64,000 nucleotides of DNA, taken from Neobacillus bataviensis LMG 21833 (GTDB lineage: Bacteria; Bacillota; Bacilli; Bacillales; Cytobacillaceae). The stretch covers positions 1 to 64,000 of the forward strand of contig NZ_AJLS01000121.1 in NCBI RefSeq assembly GCF_000307875.1, read 5' to 3'. Both the position numbers and the translations under genes were made by a program. The notes below the pieces were generated by a model that saw only the letters and a program-made list of their open reading frames with translations, was not told the DNA's origin and made no database searches. This document shows, piece after piece, positions 1-8,165 of the stretch. Every line of letters begins with the position of its first letter. The stretch's first letter is position 1.

Positions 1-9
1 TGATGTTGA

Positions 10-64
10 CTTATCGTAGGGCGGAGAGCGAAGGACACTAGCCGCTGGGCGCTGGAGCTAGACA
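10..64. repeat. Intergenic repeat-like sequence
   Basis: This GC-rich stretch ends in GCGCTGGAGCTAGAC and is unlike the AT-rich DNA around it. From general familiarity, strings of this kind recur between genes in Bacillaceae, here directly beside a second repeat-like hairpin. No coding potential is visible. Its repeat status cannot be proven from one copy. Confidence 0.35.
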
Positions 65-67
65 TGG

Positions 68-108
68 AAAAAGGTGTCAGGCACCATTTGGGTGCCTGAC
101 ACCTTTTT
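68..108 (-). terminator. Long perfect hairpin terminator of the sensory operon
   Basis: Two 18-base arms (core GGTGTCAGGCACC / GGTGCCTGACACC) flank a five-base loop and are bordered by A and T runs, so the hairpin can terminate transcription from either side. It touches the stop codon of the PAS kinase. The core resembles a repeat often found between genes in Bacillaceae. Confidence 0.75.
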
Positions 109-1127
109 TAACTTGCAAATGTTATTGGTATTTCTAGGATTATTTTTGTGCCTTTTCCTGGTGAAGCGGTAATCAAAAGTTCTCCTCCGACTGATCGCGC
201 CCGTTCGTCCATACTGAAAAGACCTACTCCCGGTGATCGCTGTTTCATGTCAAACCCCTTACCTTTGTCTTCAATCATCACCCGTACTACATCATCCATC
301 TCTCTGACGATTACAGTAGCTTCGGAAACCTCTGCATACTTTCGGATATTCGTTAATGCCTCCTGAATAATCCGGTATATTGTGAGCTCTATACTGATAT
401 CAAGGCGGCGGTTTAAGACACAATCCAAATAAACATCGATATGGTAGTGATCTGAAAATCGCGATAAATAAGAGCGGATAGCCGGTACCAATCCAAGGTC
501 ATCTAACACAGACGGCCGCAGCTCCCAAGAAATTTCACGGATTTCTTCAATCAATTCCGTCGCTTCCTTTTGCATTTGCGTCAGTAAGGGATGCTCCAAT
601 TCAGAAAGCAACCGGTTGATGGTAATGAGGTGACTATATAGATTTTGACCGATTCCATCATGTAAATTTCGTGATAAGCGCTTTCGTTCCTCTTCTTGAA
701 CGTCAATGATGGTTGCCATCATTTTTTGTAATTCCTGCTCTACACGCTTCCTTTCCGAAATCTCATAGCGAATCGCCAGATACTGGTAAGGCTTCTCCTT
801 TTCGTTTAAAAATGGAACAATTGTGGTATCAACCCAGTAATAGGTTCCATCTTTGGCAAGATTACAAATTTCGCCTTTCCAAACTTTCCCCGAACCAATT
901 GTTCTCCACATTTCTTTGAAAAAGTCCCCAGAATGGAAACCCGAACTTATGATCCGATGATCCTGTCCCAAAAGTTCTTCCCGCGAATATTTGGAGATAT
1001 GGCAAAATTGATCGTTCACATATGTAATGGTGCCCTGCGAATTCGTGATGGCAACAATCGAAGATGCATCAAGGGCAAATTTATAATCCATCAGTTCATT
1101 TTTGGTTTGCTGAATATCTATATCCAT
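108..1127 (-). CDS. PAS-domain sensor histidine kinase, NarX/NreB (HisKA_3) type
   Basis: A cytoplasmic two-component kinase of about 339 residues with no membrane segment. A PAS/PAC domain (about residues 20-130) leads into a HisKA_3 dimerisation domain whose phospho-His is in RNLHDGIGQNLYS, then a HATPase with DKGKGFD and GVGLFSM motifs. Its size matches staphylococcal NreB, but the PAS lacks the four-cysteine pattern of the oxygen-sensing Fe-S cluster; only isolated Cys residues are present. I prefer the ATG at 1127, which has GGGGG eight bases upstream. An ATG at 1142 overlaps the GAF gene stop (TAATG) and is possible. It is the last gene of the operon and probably phosphorylates the NarL-type regulator two genes upstream. 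The signal is unknown. Confidence 0.85.
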   Translation of the reverse strand: MDIDIQQTKNELMDYKFALDASSIVAITNSQGTITYVNDQFCHISKYSREELLGQDHRIISSGFHSGDFFKEMWRTIGSGKVWKGEICNLAKDGTYYWVDTTIVPFLNEKEKPYQYLAIRYEISERKRVEQELQKMMATIIDVQEEERKRLSRNLHDGIGQNLYSHLITINRLLSELEHPLLTQMQKEATELIEEIREISWELRPSVLDDLGLVPAIRSYLSRFSDHYHIDVYLDCVLNRRLDISIELTIYRIIQEALTNIRKYAEVSEATVIVREMDDVVRVMIEDKGKGFDMKQRSPGVGLFSMDERARSVGGELLITASPGKGTKIILEIPITFAS

Positions 1128-1141
1128 TTCCGTCCCCCGCA

Positions 1142-1591
1142 TTACAGTAAATGCTCTTTTAGAATTTGTTCTAAGGATAGTGCAGAATCCTTTACTGCTT
1201 CCTGCTCCTCTTCGGTAAAGGAATATTTCTCCCTTTTCCCCACGAGCAATACCCCTTTCGGAACTGCATTAAAAAATATAGGAACCGCATAAGAGGACAC
1301 AAGTTTTTCAGCAAGGGCAATTGGAAAATCCGTCACTTTCCCCAAAATATCGTGAGGAAAGTTTGTCATCATCATTGGGCTGCCACTTGAAATCACTTTT
1401 CCTGCAATCCCTTTCCCGAAACGGACGGTTATTCTTTTGTATTTATCATTCAAATTACCTGCGGCATAATGCCACCTTACATCAGGTCCAGATTCATTTT
1501 GGATCGCAAGAGCGACAAATTCACTGTTTGCAGCTGCCATTACTATACTGCACATTTCCGTAACTGTTTGAATTTCCTTAATCGCTATCAT
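1142..1591 (-). CDS. GAF-domain protein, NreA-like putative nitrate sensor
   Basis: A 149-residue protein that is essentially one GAF domain, with no kinase or DNA-binding part. The length and the position beside a NarL-type regulator and a PAS kinase match NreA, the staphylococcal nitrate receptor that restrains NreB. By analogy it may report nitrate, or the substrate of the oxidoreductase encoded upstream, to the kinases. Similarity is judged from size, domain and context; ligand residues cannot be confirmed by eye. The start has a GGAGC ribosome site ten bases away. It overlaps or abuts the kinase gene downstream, which fits translational coupling. Confidence 0.7.
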   Translation of the reverse strand: MIAIKEIQTVTEMCSIVMAAANSEFVALAIQNESGPDVRWHYAAGNLNDKYKRITVRFGKGIAGKVISSGSPMMMTNFPHDILGKVTDFPIALAEKLVSSYAVPIFFNAVPKGVLLVGKREKYSFTEEEQEAVKDSALSLEQILKEHLL

Positions 1592-1606
1592 CTAAGGTAA
1601 TGCTCC

Positions 1607-2260
1607 TTAAATTCCATAACCTAATAACCCCTTTTTAACGGCATATTCCACCAACTCGGGCCGGGTTTTCATCTGCAGTTTTTCCATCAAATTTCCTTTA
1701 TGGGTTTCAACCGTTTTCACACTAATCACTAACTGCTCCGCTATTTCCTTATTAGAATAGCCTTTAGCGATCAATGTCAAAACTTCCTTTTCACGATCAG
1801 ATAAGAGATTATACGTATCACTGCCATCCAGTTTAAGGCTTCCCAAATACTCTTCCATTAATCGTTTCTGTGCTGATGGATGAAGATAAGCATCGCCAGC
1901 CGCAACTGATTCGATTGCTGACATTAATTCATCGTGCGGCGCACTTTTTAAAATACAGCCAGATGCCCCGCCTTGAATGGCACGGAATAGGTATTCATCG
2001 TCATCATGCATCGTAAGAATTAATATATTGATCTCAGGTTTTAACTTTTTTAGTTCTGTGGTCGCTGACAATCCATCTTTTCCATGCGGCATACTTAAAT
2101 CCATGACCACAACATCAGGTTCCAGCTTTAAAGCCTTTTTAATTCCTTCATTACCTTCCGAGGCTTCCCCGACAACTTCCATCTCGGGATTTGTATTCAG
2201 CAGCATTCTTAAGCCGCTTCTAACAACAGCATGATCATCAACCAACAGGATTTTTATCAA
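1607..2260 (-). CDS. NarL/NreC-type response regulator
   Basis: A 217-residue regulator. The receiver domain (1-120) has the acidic pair DD near residue 8, the phospho-Asp in VVVMDLSMP and the Lys in KSAPHDE. A LuxR-type HTH follows (about 150-210; LSDREKEVLTLIAKGYSNKEIAEQL pattern, split around the recognition helix). The start is TTG with AAAGGAGAG seven bases upstream. It is flanked by two HisKA_3 kinases and a GAF protein, like NreC. The GC-rich palindrome ahead of the operon (8166-8183) resembles the reported NreC site, so this protein probably activates the operon that encodes it. Confidence 0.88.
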   Translation of the reverse strand: MIKILLVDDHAVVRSGLRMLLNTNPEMEVVGEASEGNEGIKKALKLEPDVVVMDLSMPHGKDGLSATTELKKLKPEINILILTMHDDDEYLFRAIQGGASGCILKSAPHDELMSAIESVAAGDAYLHPSAQKRLMEEYLGSLKLDGSDTYNLLSDREKEVLTLIAKGYSNKEIAEQLVISVKTVETHKGNLMEKLQMKTRPELVEYAVKKGLLGYGI

Positions 2261-2282
2261 TTTTTAACTCTCCTTTTGATTC

Positions 2283-2936
2283 CTATAACGGTAGAGATAG
2301 TTCAATAGATGTTCCTTCCCCTATTTTAGATGATATCGTCGTCTTCCCGCCAGTTAGAAGCATTCTTTCCTTCATTGCTGCAAGACCGTATGAATGATGG
2401 TTATCAATATGTTCCTCTAGTTGAAAGCCTTTTCCGAAGTCATGAATGGTTATAATTAATTCCTCTTTGTTCCAGACAAAATTTATTTTCACATCTGATG
2501 TATCCGCATATTTTGCAATATTCGCAAGTGCTTCCTGACAGACACGAAAGACGGCGATTCTGTTCTGCTCAGGCATTAATTTTTCTACACCCGTCGATTC
2601 TAAATCAACTAGAATGCCAAATGTTGAGGTATATAACTTAATATAGCTTCTTACAGCAGGAAGTAATCCAAGGGTAGTTAAGGCAGGTGGATGCAATTCA
2701 ACAGACAGCAGCCTTATTTCCTGAATCGTCTTTTCTATCAGCGACCCCATTTCACGAACATAATTTTTCATATGCGGTTCTTTTGCGGCAGATTCAACGA
2801 CCTGCAACCCGGTTAAAATACTGTACAGATTTTGTCCGACACCTTCGTGAAGCTCCAAGGCAATTCGTTTAATTTCTTCCTCTTGAGATTGAATAATATA
2901 AGAGCTGATCTGCTGCTTCGCATGTAAATTTTCCAT
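2283..2936 (-). CDS. Short cytoplasmic histidine kinase (HisKA_3), no sensor domain
   Basis: A 217-residue kinase that is only a HisKA_3 domain (phospho-His in LELHEGVGQNLYS) and a HATPase (DFGKGF, YGLAAMKERM). It has no PAS, GAF or membrane segment, so any signal must come from a partner, perhaps the GAF protein encoded two genes downstream. A ribosome site AAAGGTGG precedes the ATG. The regulator gene follows after 22 bases. It is one of two kinases flanking a single regulator; whether it adds phosphate, removes it or forms mixed dimers with the PAS kinase cannot be read from sequence. Confidence 0.85.
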   Translation of the reverse strand: MENLHAKQQISSYIIQSQEEEIKRIALELHEGVGQNLYSILTGLQVVESAAKEPHMKNYVREMGSLIEKTIQEIRLLSVELHPPALTTLGLLPAVRSYIKLYTSTFGILVDLESTGVEKLMPEQNRIAVFRVCQEALANIAKYADTSDVKINFVWNKEELIITIHDFGKGFQLEEHIDNHHSYGLAAMKERMLLTGGKTTISSKIGEGTSIELSLPL

Positions 2937-2952
2937 TTTGCACCACCTTTTA

Positions 2953-2996
2953 TTAAAAAAAAGGCAGGTTCTTAATTAAAAGACCTGAACCTTTTT
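2953..2996 (-). terminator. Weak hairpin with U run between structural and sensory genes
   Basis: On the minus strand AGGTTC and GAACCT arms, or the nested CAGGTC/ACCTG pair, are followed by eight T residues. The structure overlaps the end of the 93-residue gene. It may lower transcription into the kinase and regulator genes rather than stop it. Confidence 0.4.
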
Positions 2997-3257
2997 AACA
3001 GTATATGTCAATCCACTTTCCGGATCAGATGCTGACCATTGTTCTTCAGTCTTAGTTACACGACTTGCTCGGGGCACAGCGAGAAAATTAAAATCGTCAA
3101 AGTAAAATCGGATATGCGTTTCATCCGGACAATATTGAACTTTCTTCACTGTTTTTTTCACAGCCGGGGCTTGGTCGCCGCCCTCAACATCTTGAATGAT
3201 AATTTCAACCGGTACATTGGCAAAATGCTTTACATCTTCTATATTAATGAGTTCCAC
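2976..3257 (-). CDS. Unknown 93-residue protein of the oxidoreductase operon
   Basis: I do not recognise this small soluble protein. It is acidic to neutral, lacks a signal peptide and has a single Cys. The start is GTG, eight bases after GAGAGG, and overlaps the end of the preceding gene by 14 bases, so the two are probably translationally coupled. Its place between the Rieske/membrane genes and the sensory genes suggests an assembly, chaperone or regulatory role for the enzyme complex; that is inference only. Confidence 0.65.
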   Translation of the reverse strand: MELINIEDVKHFANVPVEIIIQDVEGGDQAPAVKKTVKKVQYCPDETHIRFYFDDFNFLAVPRASRVTKTEEQWSASDPESGLTYTVKKVQVF

Positions 3258-3564
3258 AGCTGTTACATCCTCTCTTGGCAGGATAGATGAACATTTTATA
3301 GCCCTGCAGATACTCCCAAAACTTCTCTACTGCATTCTCTTCAATGAACTGGATGGCTTCTTCTTCTGAACCCCAGTCACTCATTCCCTTGATTTCTGCC
3401 ACAACCATCTCGGCACCATCGATAGTCTTTTTTTCTTCTATGAACCAGTTCAAACGTTTTTTTGTAAAGATCTGTTTTAATAATTCATCAATTTCCGCTT
3501 CAAAACCGCCTGATTCTGGTCTTACAAAACAAAAATCAATATAGGTTTCACTGGTCATGGACAT
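3244..3564 (-). CDS. Unknown 106-residue protein with C-terminal CxxC-H
   Basis: I do not recognise the family. The protein is soluble and acidic and ends in RGCNSCGTH, a CxxC followed by His that could bind a metal or take part in thiol chemistry. Genes on both sides overlap it (the small membrane protein by 17 bases and the 93-residue protein by 14), which indicates a tightly coupled operon. A maturation role for the Mo/Fe-S enzyme is plausible but unproven. Confidence 0.65.
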   Translation of the reverse strand: MSMTSETYIDFCFVRPESGGFEAEIDELLKQIFTKKRLNWFIEEKKTIDGAEMVVAEIKGMSDWGSEEEAIQFIEENAVEKFWEYLQGYKMFIYPAKRGCNSCGTH

Positions 3565-3742
3565 TCACACCTTTTTTATAAATAAGGAAGGCGATCGGAA
3601 ATAAAATAACGTTGATGACCGCTGCTATAATTGTGTTTGTAAAATGTTCATAAAAGTATTGATGAACCATATATTGCGTAAAAATAATGTTTAACATTAG
3701 AACCGCAAGTAAAAGAGCAACTGGCAGGTAACTACGCTTCAT
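3548..3742 (-). CDS. Small two-helix membrane protein
   Basis: A 64-residue protein with two hydrophobic segments (about 5-25 and 36-56), joined by a polar turn with several His and Tyr. It overlaps the Rieske gene upstream by 11 bases and the 106-residue gene downstream by 17. Small helical proteins often stabilise membrane redox complexes, and this one may do so for the cytochrome/Rieske part. No family is recognised. Confidence 0.65.
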   Translation of the reverse strand: MKRSYLPVALLLAVLMLNIIFTQYMVHQYFYEHFTNTIIAAVINVILFPIAFLIYKKGVNVHDQ

Positions 3743-4256
3743 AACGCTTCACCCCCACGGCATATACCGCACCGTTTTCTACCTTCACATGAATTTCAGG
3801 AAGCGGCCGTCTAGGAGGGCCTGCAGTTGGTGCACCTGTTTCTACATCAAACTTGCCGTGATGGCACGGGCAAAGCATTTCACCCTCATCCTTTTTCCAA
3901 AAAACCGGGCAGCGAAGATGGGTACATGCATTTTGGTAGGCCACGTATTTTTTTTCAGAAAGGCGAATTAAAATCGCACTGTCATGCTCTCCAGGGAAGG
4001 CAAAGTCAACCGCATCACCAATAGGTAAGGCACTAACATCCGTGATTTTTTGTTTCGGATATTTCTTATCTTCAAGGCCATTTAATTCTTTCACAGCCAA
4101 TACTCCCCATGGAAGCGAGGAAACTGCAAAGACACCTGCAGCGCCAACCAAGGTTTTCATGAATCCTCGGCGATCTAGCTTTCTTTCATTATTGCGATTG
4201 ATGTTATGTGTATAGTTATCTTCATTAAACGGGATTTTATTATTTTTATCTGTCAT
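3732..4256 (-). CDS. Tat-exported Rieske [2Fe-2S] protein
   Basis: A 174-residue iron-sulfur protein. Residues 28-50 hold a twin-arginine signal/anchor (RRGFMKTLVGAAG and a hydrophobic stretch). The Rieske ligands are clear: CTH near residue 110 and CPCHH about 18 residues later. Such proteins carry electrons outside the cytoplasmic membrane, usually from quinol. TAGGAGGG lies seven bases before the ATG. It sits in an operon with a cytochrome b-like anchor, a ferredoxin and a Mo enzyme, so it probably belongs to that electron path. The odd point is that the Mo subunit has no Tat signal, so the two would lie on opposite sides of the membrane. Confidence 0.85.
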   Translation of the reverse strand: MTDKNNKIPFNEDNYTHNINRNNERKLDRRGFMKTLVGAAGVFAVSSLPWGVLAVKELNGLEDKKYPKQKITDVSALPIGDAVDFAFPGEHDSAILIRLSEKKYVAYQNACTHLRCPVFWKKDEGEMLCPCHHGKFDVETGAPTAGPPRRPLPEIHVKVENGAVYAVGVKRYEA

Positions 4257-4267
4257 GTTAATCCCTC

Positions 4268-4828
4268 CTAAAACAATTTCGTGACGCCCTGCAGGATTCC
4301 AGGGAGATTCACTTTAACGTTAGTTTCGCCTTCTAAATAAGGCATGCTTGTTACCCATTTACCATTATCAAGATTAAATTGCTTTTGTTTCGCTTCAATT
4401 TCTTCATCGGTTAACCATTGTAATGTATTGGATGGACAAACACTCGCACACATTGGCGGAATACCATCCTTTGTACGGTCGATACAAAGATCACACTTAT
4501 ACATTAGATTTTGCTCTGTATCAAACTTCGGTATACCGTACGGGCAGGCAATCGTACAGTTTTGACAGCCGATACACTTTTCCACAAGCGCTGATAGAAC
4601 AGCACCTGTTTCGTGAATTTGGATGGCCTGAGCCGGACAGCTTCGTGCACATGCAGGATTCACGCAGTGAAGGCACATAAGAGGCATCGTTTGACGGTTA
4701 ACAAGCGGGTTAACGTCGTAAACATAGTTACGGTTACGTTCCTCGTGCCCTCCGCACTGTGTACAAGCCGCTAAACAAGAGCGGCACCCTATACAGTTTT
4801 CAAGTTCTAAATAAAGCCTCTTTTTCAT
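4268..4828 (-). CDS. Four-cluster ferredoxin subunit (NrfC/DmsB type)
   Basis: A 186-residue electron-transfer subunit with four groups of cysteines: CIGCRSCLAAC, CLHCVNPACARSC, CIGCQNCTIAC and a final CDLC...CASVC group. This is the usual pattern for four cubane clusters in DmsB/NrfC/PsrB-like subunits. There is no export signal. The ATG follows the stop of the Mo subunit directly (TAAATG), which fits coupled translation and a 1:1 complex. It should pass electrons between the membrane subunit and the Mo subunit. Confidence 0.88.
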   Translation of the reverse strand: MKKRLYLELENCIGCRSCLAACTQCGGHEERNRNYVYDVNPLVNRQTMPLMCLHCVNPACARSCPAQAIQIHETGAVLSALVEKCIGCQNCTIACPYGIPKFDTEQNLMYKCDLCIDRTKDGIPPMCASVCPSNTLQWLTDEEIEAKQKQFNLDNGKWVTSMPYLEGETNVKVNLPGILQGVTKLF

Positions 4829-7018
4829 TTACTGCACCTTCTTCATTTCTAGTTTTTCAATCTGCGCGGCACAAGCCTTGAATTCCGGCATCCGTGAATA
4901 TGGATCAAGAGCACCAATTGTCAATAGATTAATAGATTTTTCATGGCCCCAGTGATAAGGAACAAACACGGTATCCTCCCGAATGGCCTCTGTGATTTTC
5001 ACTTTATAAGTTGTTTCTCCTCTACGAGTATAGAGGCGAACGAGTTCTTCGTGTTCAATATTGTATTTTGCTGCTGTTTCCGGATGCACTTCTACAAATG
5101 GTTCCGGACACATATCACGAAGGAATTGTATTCTTCTCGTCTGATTCCCTGATAAATAATGGTAGACAACGCGTCCTGTTGTTAAACGCAATGGGTATTC
5201 TCCATCCGGTTCTTCCGCAGACGGTCTGTATGGCAATGCAAAGATTTTTGCCTTTCCATCTGGATGATTGAACTTTTTATCTAAAAATAAACGCGGTGTT
5301 CCGGGATCATCTTCATCCTTACATGGCCAGAACACTCCGTCTTGCTTGTCGATCTTTTCCCATGTTACGCCGTAGTAATCAGCCGTTCCACCTTTAGATG
5401 CGACACGAAGTTCATTAAATACGTCTTCAGAAGTTTTTAAGTGAGAAAAATATTTGCCCCGACCCATTCGCTCTGCAATTTCTATTTGAATCTGCCAGTC
5501 TGGCTTTGATTCACCAAGAGGCATTTGTGCTTGATTAATCTTTATAATCCGACCTTCAACATTTGTTGTTGTCCCTTCATCCTCTGCCCATGTTGTTGTA
5601 GGCAGTATGACATCAGCAAATTCAGCAGATTCTGAAAGAAAAAAGTCAACACAAACCATGAAGTCTAGGTTTTTCAACTGCTCACGAACATAATTTTGAT
5701 CTGGAGCAGAAACGGCAGGATTTGAACACAATAGGTATAATGCACGAATCGTCTTTTGTTCCATTAATCCAAACATTTCAAATGCGGAAACACCCTCTTG
5801 TGGCATTTCTTCCGGTTCGATACCCCACACCTTTGAAACATATTTAACGTGATCAGGATTCGCTATTTTACGATATCCAGGTAGTGCATCGGCTTTTTGC
5901 CCATGTTCACGTCCCCCTTGACCATTTCCTTGTCCTGTAATTGTCGCAACACCCGATTTAGCACGACCTATTTTCCCTGTCACAAGTGCCATATTCGTAT
6001 AGGCAGAAACGTTATCTACCCCTTTAATTTGCTGCTCAATCCCTCTGGCAAACATGACAATCGCATTTGGAGCTTTACCGTACAATTCTGCCGCACGAAT
6101 AATTTTCTCAGGTGCCACACCTGTAATCGCACTTGTATATTCTGGTGTGAATTGTTTAACAAGTTCTTTTGTTTCTTCAAAGCCATTTGTATGATTTTTT
6201 ATAAATTCTTCGTCCGTATAGCCGTTTTGAATAAGTAAATTTAATATCCCATTAGCAAGCGCAAGGTCTGTACCAGGTCTTAAATCAAGGTGAAGATCTG
6301 CTTTTCTGGCAACTGGCGTTTCCCTTGGGTCAGCAACAATCACATAGCCGCCGCGTTCTTGAATTGCCCAAACCCGGAACATCATGGTTGGATGGCATTC
6401 TGCGGTATTACTGCCAGCAAGAAAAATACAATCAGTTTCATGTACATCCGTCCAAGGAATTGTTGAACCTCTATCTATACCCAATGAGCGATTTAAACCA
6501 CCTGCGGCACTAGCCATACAGAATCGGCCATTATAATCAATGTAGCGGGTTTGGAGTCCAACACGAGCAAATTTCCCAGTTAAATAACACTTTTCGTTTG
6601 TCATTGAAACGCCGCTATAAACTGAGAGTGAGTCTTTTCCATAATTCTCTTGAAGCTCGGTGAATTTTTTTACGATAAGATCATATGCCTCATCCCAACT
6701 GGCTTCACGGAAGCCATCTTTCGTACCTTTTAACGATTGATCATCACGAATTAATGGTTTTAGCAAACGATCATGATTGTTTACCTGCTGGTAAGCAGTA
6801 ACTCCTTTCGGGCACATCTTTCCTAAAGTTACCGGCCAATCATATCGAGGCTCAACCCCAATGATCTTGTTTGTCTTTGTATTTACCCTTAAGTTCATTC
6901 CACATTGCATCGCACAATAGCTGCAGTGTGTCTTGACTAATGTTTCATTGGGATGGTTTAAGTTTTCTACTTCTTTAAAATATTTATCTCGTTCATTTCT
7001 AAAATTATCCTTTTGCAT
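4829..7018 (-). CDS. Molybdopterin oxidoreductase, Nas/Nap-type (probable nitrate reductase)
   Basis: A 729-residue catalytic subunit. The N-terminal [4Fe-4S] motif CSYCAMQCG...CPKG (about residues 32-70) and GRFCMASAAGG near 165 place it with the Nas/Nap branch, in which that Cys would ligate Mo. The molybdopterin dinucleotide-binding domain is at the C-terminus (about 610-725; TTGRVVYHYLSGNQTRR). It lacks a Tat signal, so a cytoplasmic location is expected. An NreABC-like sensory set in the same operon supports nitrate as substrate, but related enzymes reduce other oxyanions or oxidise formate. The start overlaps the preceding gene by 14 bases, with GGAGG in that overlap. Confidence 0.85.
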   Translation of the reverse strand: MQKDNFRNERDKYFKEVENLNHPNETLVKTHCSYCAMQCGMNLRVNTKTNKIIGVEPRYDWPVTLGKMCPKGVTAYQQVNNHDRLLKPLIRDDQSLKGTKDGFREASWDEAYDLIVKKFTELQENYGKDSLSVYSGVSMTNEKCYLTGKFARVGLQTRYIDYNGRFCMASAAGGLNRSLGIDRGSTIPWTDVHETDCIFLAGSNTAECHPTMMFRVWAIQERGGYVIVADPRETPVARKADLHLDLRPGTDLALANGILNLLIQNGYTDEEFIKNHTNGFEETKELVKQFTPEYTSAITGVAPEKIIRAAELYGKAPNAIVMFARGIEQQIKGVDNVSAYTNMALVTGKIGRAKSGVATITGQGNGQGGREHGQKADALPGYRKIANPDHVKYVSKVWGIEPEEMPQEGVSAFEMFGLMEQKTIRALYLLCSNPAVSAPDQNYVREQLKNLDFMVCVDFFLSESAEFADVILPTTTWAEDEGTTTNVEGRIIKINQAQMPLGESKPDWQIQIEIAERMGRGKYFSHLKTSEDVFNELRVASKGGTADYYGVTWEKIDKQDGVFWPCKDEDDPGTPRLFLDKKFNHPDGKAKIFALPYRPSAEEPDGEYPLRLTTGRVVYHYLSGNQTRRIQFLRDMCPEPFVEVHPETAAKYNIEHEELVRLYTRRGETTYKVKITEAIREDTVFVPYHWGHEKSINLLTIGALDPYSRMPEFKACAAQIEKLEMKKVQ

Positions 7019-8087
7019 TCTGGTTTGCCTCCTTGACTTTCACTTGATGCGTCGCGAATCCTGAGAATCTTGAAATCCGGTATTTCCTGCGGCACGGCAG
7101 GCATAATTCAGCAAGATTAAAACCATCTTGCATATTAAAATCGATCTCATTGACACCTAAAACTTGAATGACATCATTTGATTGCTCCACAGATACGAAA
7201 TCCTCGCCGCATACCTTACATTCTTTCATGTGCTGTTCTCCATAATGTTCACGGTAATTTCTTGCGAAAACGCTCATTGGACGGAAAGGAATGTGTGCAA
7301 GCTTTCCGAATGGTAAATAGATTAACGTCACGATGACGGAAAATTGGTGGATTAGTGACATTTGCGGCTGCATCCAGCCATGTAAGACAACGTTTTGGAA
7401 CGTTAATAATAGTCCTGTAATTGAAATGAAAAGTAATAGATAAAGCGGTAAAAAGTCATATATGAATTTTTGTTCTGCTCTAGCCTGCATATTTTTCAAG
7501 CGGCGGTATAGTGCCATGCATACACCTGCTGTAACCATGATCGCGGCAATGTTTAATGCATTATAGGATAACCAAGCAATGATCCCTTCTGCTTTTACAT
7601 GCATAACATTCATTCCAAATAACACGATTGTATAGTAGCCATTGTCTTCCATTGTAAAATACATCCAGCTGAACACGAGCGGGAATGTGACTAAGCATGC
7701 AAGAACGCAGCCCCAACCGATTAAGATATGCTGCACCCAACGGTAAATTCCACGGTTACGAATGAAATCGTAAATCGCTAAATGATTCACTGCCGTTTTC
7801 GGTGTACTTTTTCTAAAAAGCAGCTTTAAACCCTTTTTAATAAAAAGTTTGGTCGGCGGTCTTTCGCCCCAGGCAATAAAGCGGTAGAAGAACCCGCCGA
7901 TAAAAACAATCGTTCCAACCATATATCCATATAAATTCAAGTCGACATGGGTGAACATTCTTGTTCCGATAAAAGTTAAGATCAGTAGTCCGACAACTGA
8001 TAGAAACATTGATTTTGCAAAATGGGATGCAAATGCATCATTGACAGAGCTTTTCGGTTTTTTAGTCGTAGAAATAGTTGACTCCAT
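7005..8087 (-). CDS. Membrane cytochrome b/NarI-like subunit with cysteine tail
   Basis: About 360 residues with six or seven membrane helices (roughly residues 20-300) and several His residues within or near helices that could bind haem. A soluble tail carries CKVCGED and CLPCRRK, two CxxC motifs suited to zinc or an Fe-S centre. It is the first gene of the operon and most likely the quinol-linked anchor. The ATG at 8087 has AGGGAGG nine bases away. An upstream ATG at 8120 lies inside a hairpin and lacks a ribosome site, so I reject it. Exact family is uncertain. Confidence 0.75.
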   Translation of the reverse strand: MESTISTTKKPKSSVNDAFASHFAKSMFLSVVGLLILTFIGTRMFTHVDLNLYGYMVGTIVFIGGFFYRFIAWGERPPTKLFIKKGLKLLFRKSTPKTAVNHLAIYDFIRNRGIYRWVQHILIGWGCVLACLVTFPLVFSWMYFTMEDNGYYTIVLFGMNVMHVKAEGIIAWLSYNALNIAAIMVTAGVCMALYRRLKNMQARAEQKFIYDFLPLYLLLFISITGLLLTFQNVVLHGWMQPQMSLIHQFSVIVTLIYLPFGKLAHIPFRPMSVFARNYREHYGEQHMKECKVCGEDFVSVEQSNDVIQVLGVNEIDFNMQDGFNLAELCLPCRRKYRISRFSGFATHQVKVKEANQNAKG

Positions 8088-8103
8088 TTTCTTGATCCTC
8101 CCT

Positions 8104-8160
8104 AAAAAAAAATAACACATCCGTTTTCTTACTCTTATTGTAAGAAAAATGGTTGTGTTA
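8104..8160 (-). terminator. Leader hairpin with U8 tract ahead of the oxidoreductase operon
   Basis: Arms at 8114-8132 and 8140-8159 pair over about 19 bases with few mismatches around a seven-base loop. On the minus strand eight T residues follow at once and then the ribosome site of the first gene. Only about 15 bases separate hairpin and start codon, so no promoter fits between. It is either a read-through terminator of the M50 gene or an attenuator in the operon leader. Confidence 0.7.
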
Positions 8161-8165
8161 TCTAT

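Noticed and set aside
108..1127. Assignment of the PAS kinase as a true NreB oxygen sensor
   Set aside because: The CxxC...CxxC set that holds the oxygen-sensitive cluster is absent from its PAS domain.
8088..8120. Upstream ATG for the cytochrome b-like subunit
   Set aside because: It would place the start inside the leader hairpin and has no ribosome site; ATG at 8087 has AGGGAGG.
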